A DNA stretch of 9,443 nt, from NCBI GenBank assembly GCA_003167475.1, contig PMTB01000073.1, positions 1 to 9,443 of the forward strand, in the 5' to 3' direction. The notes below the pieces were generated by a model. That model searched no databases. It was given only the letters and a program-made list of their open reading frames with translations, and had not been told where the DNA came from. How positions within the stretch are numbered: position 1 is the stretch's first letter; each line of letters begins with the position of its first letter. The translations under genes were made by a program, and so were the position numbers. Positions 9,201 through 9,443 of the stretch are shown piece after piece. The stretch comes from a candidate division FCPU426 bacterium (GTDB lineage Bacteria > Oederibacteriota > PGYV01 > Palsa-1178).

Positions 9201-9443
9201 AACGAACTCGATACAGGCTTATCTGGTACCCGCATTGAGCCAGACGATAATAGTATCGCCTGACCCTGCGTCAGCGGGCCAACAGATAACTGTTGTAATG
9301 CATGTCAGCAACGCTAACGGAACGAGCGCGGCAGAAGGCGTGATGCCGTCATCGCTGATAAAGATAGGAACAGGAAATTATACTGGTCCAGTAACATCGC
9401 CGACGCTGGCCGTATCGATAGCGCCGAACGCGAGCGCGGACTT
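1..9443 (+). CDS. Giant Ig-like tandem-repeat surface protein, internal fragment (both ends missing)
   Basis: Frame +1 is open over all 3,147 complete codons, and the last two bases start another codon. It is read as coding because a motif of about 115 residues recurs 27 times in this frame only: a V-G-Q-x-I-T strand followed by V-T-N-T-G, then G-P-x-P, F-T-W-T-Y and G-T-D-x-N-S-G, closing with V-x-I-Q. Repeats differ greatly in DNA while keeping these residues, which indicates protein-level selection. Composition is Ala/Thr/Ser/Gly/Val-rich, poor in charge, with two Cys. No signal peptide, membrane span, sortase motif or enzyme domain is in the window. The pattern resembles CARDB/DUF11-type Ig-like repeats of exported bacterial proteins. 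A role as a long extracellular adhesin, stalk or fibre is inferred, not shown. In-frame ATGs occur but none is preceded by a break in the repeats, so no start can be chosen. The coding call is very secure; the function is uncertain. Confidence 0.95.
250..600 (+). repeat. Ig-like unit 1, position b
   Basis: It is 117 residues. The usual G-Q is G-E (codon 304). It then has T-N-T-G-E-A, F-T-W-V-Y (469) and the loop G-A-D-F-N-S-G (529). The T-N-T-G-E-A and N-V-S stretch matches unit 22, the b unit of heptad 4. Confidence 0.85.
601..942 (+). repeat. Ig-like unit 2, position c
   Basis: It is 114 residues. It has S-V-G-Q (Gly codon 655), V-T-N-T-G, F-T-W-T-Y (814) and a loop G-I-D-S-T-S that lacks the Asn found in most units. 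Unlike units 9 and 16 in the same heptad position it keeps the normal Trp and has no Cys. Confidence 0.85.
943..1281 (+). repeat. Ig-like unit 3, position d
   Basis: It is 113 residues. It has S-T-G-Q-T-I-T (Gly codon 997), G-T-G-S-V-V-L-V-S, F-T-W-T-Y (1153) and A-T-D-A-N-T. The G-T-G hydrophobic stretch is shared with units 10 and 17 and weakly with 24. Confidence 0.88.
1282..1617 (+). repeat. Ig-like unit 4, position e
   Basis: It is 112 residues. The G-Q strand is replaced by S-N-N-S-T-V-Y-N-V-Y-M (Met codon 1357), a Tyr-rich version shared with unit 11. The core is F-S-W-T-F (1492) and the loop is G-T-D-K-N-S. Confidence 0.85.
1618..1947 (+). repeat. Ig-like unit 5, position f
   Basis: It is 110 residues, the length of every f unit. 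It has P-S-Q-V-S-M-G-Q (Gly codon 1678), T-N-N-G-L-A-D, F-T-W-T-Y (1837), and no G-T-D-x-N-S loop at the normal place. It closely matches unit 12, which lies 2,439 bases downstream. Confidence 0.87.
1948..2292 (+). repeat. Ig-like unit 6, position g
   Basis: It is 115 residues. It has S-I-G-Q (Gly codon 2002), K-N-T-G-G-A, F-T-W-V-Y (2164) and G-S-D-A-N-S-G. G-T-V-G-F-F and the following Glu align with G-T-V-S-F-F and Glu in unit 13. Confidence 0.86.
2293..2637 (+). repeat. Ig-like unit 7, position a
   Basis: It is 115 residues. It has T-V-G-Q-V-F (Gly codon 2344), V-S-N-T-G, F-T-W-T-Y (2512) and G-T-D-S-N-S-G, closing with A-V-Q. Confidence 0.88.
2638..3000 (+). repeat. Ig-like unit 8, position b
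   Basis: It is 121 residues. G-Q is replaced by G-A in A-K-T-G-A-Q (Gly codon 2692). It then has N-V-S-I-T-P, F-T-W-I-Y (2869) and G-S-D-A-N-T-G. K-T-G and V-S-I-T-P are shared with unit 15. Confidence 0.86.
3001..3363 (+). repeat. Ig-like unit 9, position c, with Trp swap and Cys
   Basis: It is 121 residues. It has S-V-L-Q in place of S-V-G-Q (Leu codon 3055) and N-N-G-G-A-A-C with Cys at codon 3106. The core reads F-T-Y-I-Y (3238), and a Trp appears 11 residues after the replaced one (codon 3277). The loop is G-T-D-P-V-F-G, without Asn. A Pro-rich run precedes the core. Confidence 0.86.
3364..3705 (+). repeat. Ig-like unit 10, position d
   Basis: It is 114 residues. It has S-T-G-E (Gly codon 3418), V-T-N-S-G-Q-A, G-T-G-T-I-M-L-V-S, an extra Trp in G-N-W-T-N just before F-T-W-T-Y (3577), and G-T-D-E-N-S. 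Confidence 0.88.
3706..4056 (+). repeat. Ig-like unit 11, position e
   Basis: It is 117 residues. It lacks G-Q and has Y-N-I-Y-M-S-V-T-N (Met codon 3781), matching unit 4. The core is F-A-W-T-F (3931) and the loop G-T-D-I-N-S-G. Confidence 0.86.
4057..4386 (+). repeat. Ig-like unit 12, position f
   Basis: It is 110 residues. It has P-S-Q-V-S-V-G-Q-V-I-T-L (Gly codon 4117) and T-N-T-G-L-A-D-A-V, nearly as in unit 5. The core is F-T-W-T-Y (4276). The loop is G-I-D-S-P-N, so the D-x-N spacing is lost. Confidence 0.88.
4387..4734 (+). repeat. Ig-like unit 13, position g
   Basis: It is 116 residues. It has M-S-V-G-Q (Gly codon 4441), V-A-N-S-G-Q-A, F-T-W-T-Y (4606) and G-F-D-A-N-S-N. It matches unit 6 best. 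Confidence 0.87.
4735..5070 (+). repeat. Ig-like unit 14, position a
   Basis: It is 112 residues. G-Q is replaced by N-Q in S-L-N-Q-I-F (Asn codon 4786). It then has V-T-N-S-G-Q-A, F-T-W-V-Y (4945) and G-T-D-A-N-S. Confidence 0.87.
5071..5436 (+). repeat. Ig-like unit 15, position b
   Basis: It is 122 residues, the longest unit. It has V-K-T-G-E-D-I-T (Gly codon 5125), V-S-I-T-P, F-T-W-I-Y (5305) and G-L-D-S-N-S-G. It closes with E-V-K instead of V-Q. Confidence 0.86.
5437..5772 (+). repeat. Ig-like unit 16, position c, with Trp swap and Cys
   Basis: It is 112 residues. It has S-V-G-Q (Gly codon 5491) and N-T-G-G-A-L-C with Cys at codon 5542. The core is F-T-F-T-Y (5647), with a Trp 11 residues after the replaced one (5686), as in unit 9. 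The loop is G-T-D-P-S-F-G. Confidence 0.87.
5773..6111 (+). repeat. Ig-like unit 17, position d
   Basis: It is 113 residues. It has S-Q-G-Q (Gly codon 5827), V-T-N-S-G-Q-A-N-A, G-T-G-S-A-V-L-I, G-A-S-A-Y before F-T-W-T-Y (5983), and G-T-D-S-N-S. G-A-S-A-Y-F-T-W-T-Y is identical in unit 24. Confidence 0.9.
6112..6465 (+). repeat. Ig-like unit 18, position e
   Basis: It is 118 residues. It has G-S in place of G-Q (Gly codon 6166), V-S-N-I-G-Q-A, F-T-W-T-F (6334) and G-F-D-A-N-S-N. It ends S-N-N-V-L-V-Q; unit 25 ends S-N-T-V-L-V-Q. Confidence 0.88.
6466..6795 (+). repeat. Ig-like unit 19, position f (ENQ variant)
   Basis: It is 110 residues. It has I-N-E-N-Q-L-Y-T-V in place of V-G-Q-x-I-T (Asn codon 6523), an extra Trp in N-S-W-V, A-Y-Q-E before F-T-W-I-Y (6676), and V-T-D-N with no D-x-N-S. 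About 70 of its 110 residues are identical in unit 26. Confidence 0.88.
6796..7152 (+). repeat. Ig-like unit 20, position g
   Basis: It is 119 residues. It has S-V-G-Q-F-I-T-V-Q-M-H-V (Gly codon 6856), T-S-A-A-E-G-V, G-T-G-N-Y-N and F-F-W-T-Y (7021). The usual loop is G-Y-A-T-Y-S-K, with neither Asp nor Asn. Unit 27 matches it up to the window edge. Confidence 0.86.
7153..7497 (+). repeat. Ig-like unit 21, position a
   Basis: It is 115 residues. It has D-I-G-Q (Gly codon 7204), T-N-L-G-Q, L-Y-L-T-G-P-L-P as in unit 0, Y-T-W-T-Y (7369) and G-T-D-D-N-S. Confidence 0.88.
7498..7845 (+). repeat. Ig-like unit 22, position b
   Basis: It is 116 residues. G-Q is replaced by G-Y in G-T-G-Y-D-I-T (Gly codon 7552). 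It then has T-N-T-G-E-A-T-A-N-N-V-S, F-T-W-T-F (7717) and G-V-D-V-N-T. It closes with T-I-V instead of I-Q. Confidence 0.86.
7846..8196 (+). repeat. Ig-like unit 23, position c
   Basis: It is 117 residues. It has A-S-V-G-Q (Gly codon 7900) and V-T-A-T-A-G-G-Q-A, with an extra residue in the turn. The core F-T-W-I-Y (8068) keeps its Trp, and the loop G-V-D-H-I-L has no Asn. There is no Cys, unlike units 9 and 16. Confidence 0.86.
8197..8538 (+). repeat. Ig-like unit 24, position d
   Basis: It is 114 residues. It has S-T-G-Q-T-I-Q (Gly codon 8251), V-T-N-N-G-Q-A, G-A-S-A-Y before F-T-W-T-Y (8410), and G-T-D-H-N-S-G. Confidence 0.89.
8539..8886 (+). repeat. Ig-like unit 25, position e
   Basis: It is 116 residues. 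It has M-N-S-N-I-T in place of V-G-Q-x-I-T (Asn codon 8593), V-N-N-M-G-Q-A, F-T-W-V-Y (8755) and G-T-D-L-N-S-G. Confidence 0.88.
8887..9216 (+). repeat. Ig-like unit 26, position f (ENQ variant)
   Basis: It is 110 residues and aligns with unit 19 at a constant 2,421-base offset without gaps. It has I-N-E-N-Q-K-Y-T-V (Asn codon 8944), T-S-W-I-K, G-Y-Q-E before F-T-W-V-Y (9097) and V-T-D-N. Confidence 0.88.
9217..9443 (+). repeat. Ig-like unit 27, position g (partial)
   Basis: It is cut by the window edge just before its F-T-W core. It has S-A-G-Q-Q-I-T-V-V-M-H-V (Gly codon 9277), T-S-A-A-E-G-V and G-T-G-N-Y, matching unit 20 in order and spacing. Confidence 0.82.

Larger units (their letters stand above)
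7153..9443 (+). repeat. Heptad super-repeat 4 (units a-g, cut in g)
   Basis: This is the fourth seven-unit block, cut by the window edge just before the F-T-W motif of its g unit. Its f unit keeps an exact 2,421-base offset from heptad 3 over the whole unit and into g, with no net indel. Ile is written almost only as ATA here, unlike the 5' end of the window. Confidence 0.7.

Noticed and set aside
1..9443. CRISPR array or satellite-type DNA repeat
   Set aside because: The period is about 345 bases, the copies are degenerate in DNA, and conservation follows codons of one frame. This is protein repetition, not a DNA-level array.

Overview
The whole window lies inside one very large protein-coding gene. 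Frame +1 on the plus strand stays open from base 1 to base 9441 (3,147 codons) with no stop, and neither the start codon nor the stop codon is present. There is no intergenic DNA, no RNA gene, no mobile element and no visible promoter or terminator. Every other long ORF, including all antisense ones, is a shadow of this frame.

The protein is a tandem array of about 115-residue, Ig-like beta-sandwich-type repeats: 26 complete units plus a truncated one at each edge. A unit reads roughly: linker, P-x-x-V-S-V-G-Q-x-I-T-V-x-M-x-V-T-N-T-G, A-x-N-V-x-P, G-P-x-P, I-x-x-G, F-T-W-T-Y, x-x-G-x-V-x-F, G-T-D-x-N-S-G, and a closing strand ending V-x-I-Q. This looks like the CARDB / DUF11-type repeats of secreted bacterial surface proteins, but the family assignment is by eye. 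The residues are mainly Ala, Thr, Ser, Gly, Val, Asn and Pro, with few charges and only two cysteines, which suits an exported or surface-displayed fibre. No catalytic, signal, anchoring or transmembrane segment is visible; any would lie outside the window.

The main observation is a second level of order. The units are arranged in groups of seven, called positions a to g here, with a period of about 2,400 to 2,440 bases (800 to 814 residues). Units seven apart share length and private sequence marks: all four f units are exactly 110 residues; the two c units in the middle have lost the core Trp and gained a Trp 11 residues later plus a Cys; all e units lack the G-Q pair; c and f units lack the D-x-N-[ST] loop found in almost all others. 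Layout: heptad 1 (1-2292, 5' end cut), heptad 2 (2293-4734), heptad 3 (4735-7152), heptad 4 (7153-9443, cut in its g unit). The gene seems to have grown by duplicating a seven-domain block, after which each position kept its own character.

The organism cannot be named from this window. Moderately GC-rich DNA, heavy use of ATA for Ile, and a giant gene built of FTWTY-type repeats suggest an environmental or candidate-phylum bacterium (for example Omnitrophota, Elusimicrobiota or relatives). That is a low-confidence inference.
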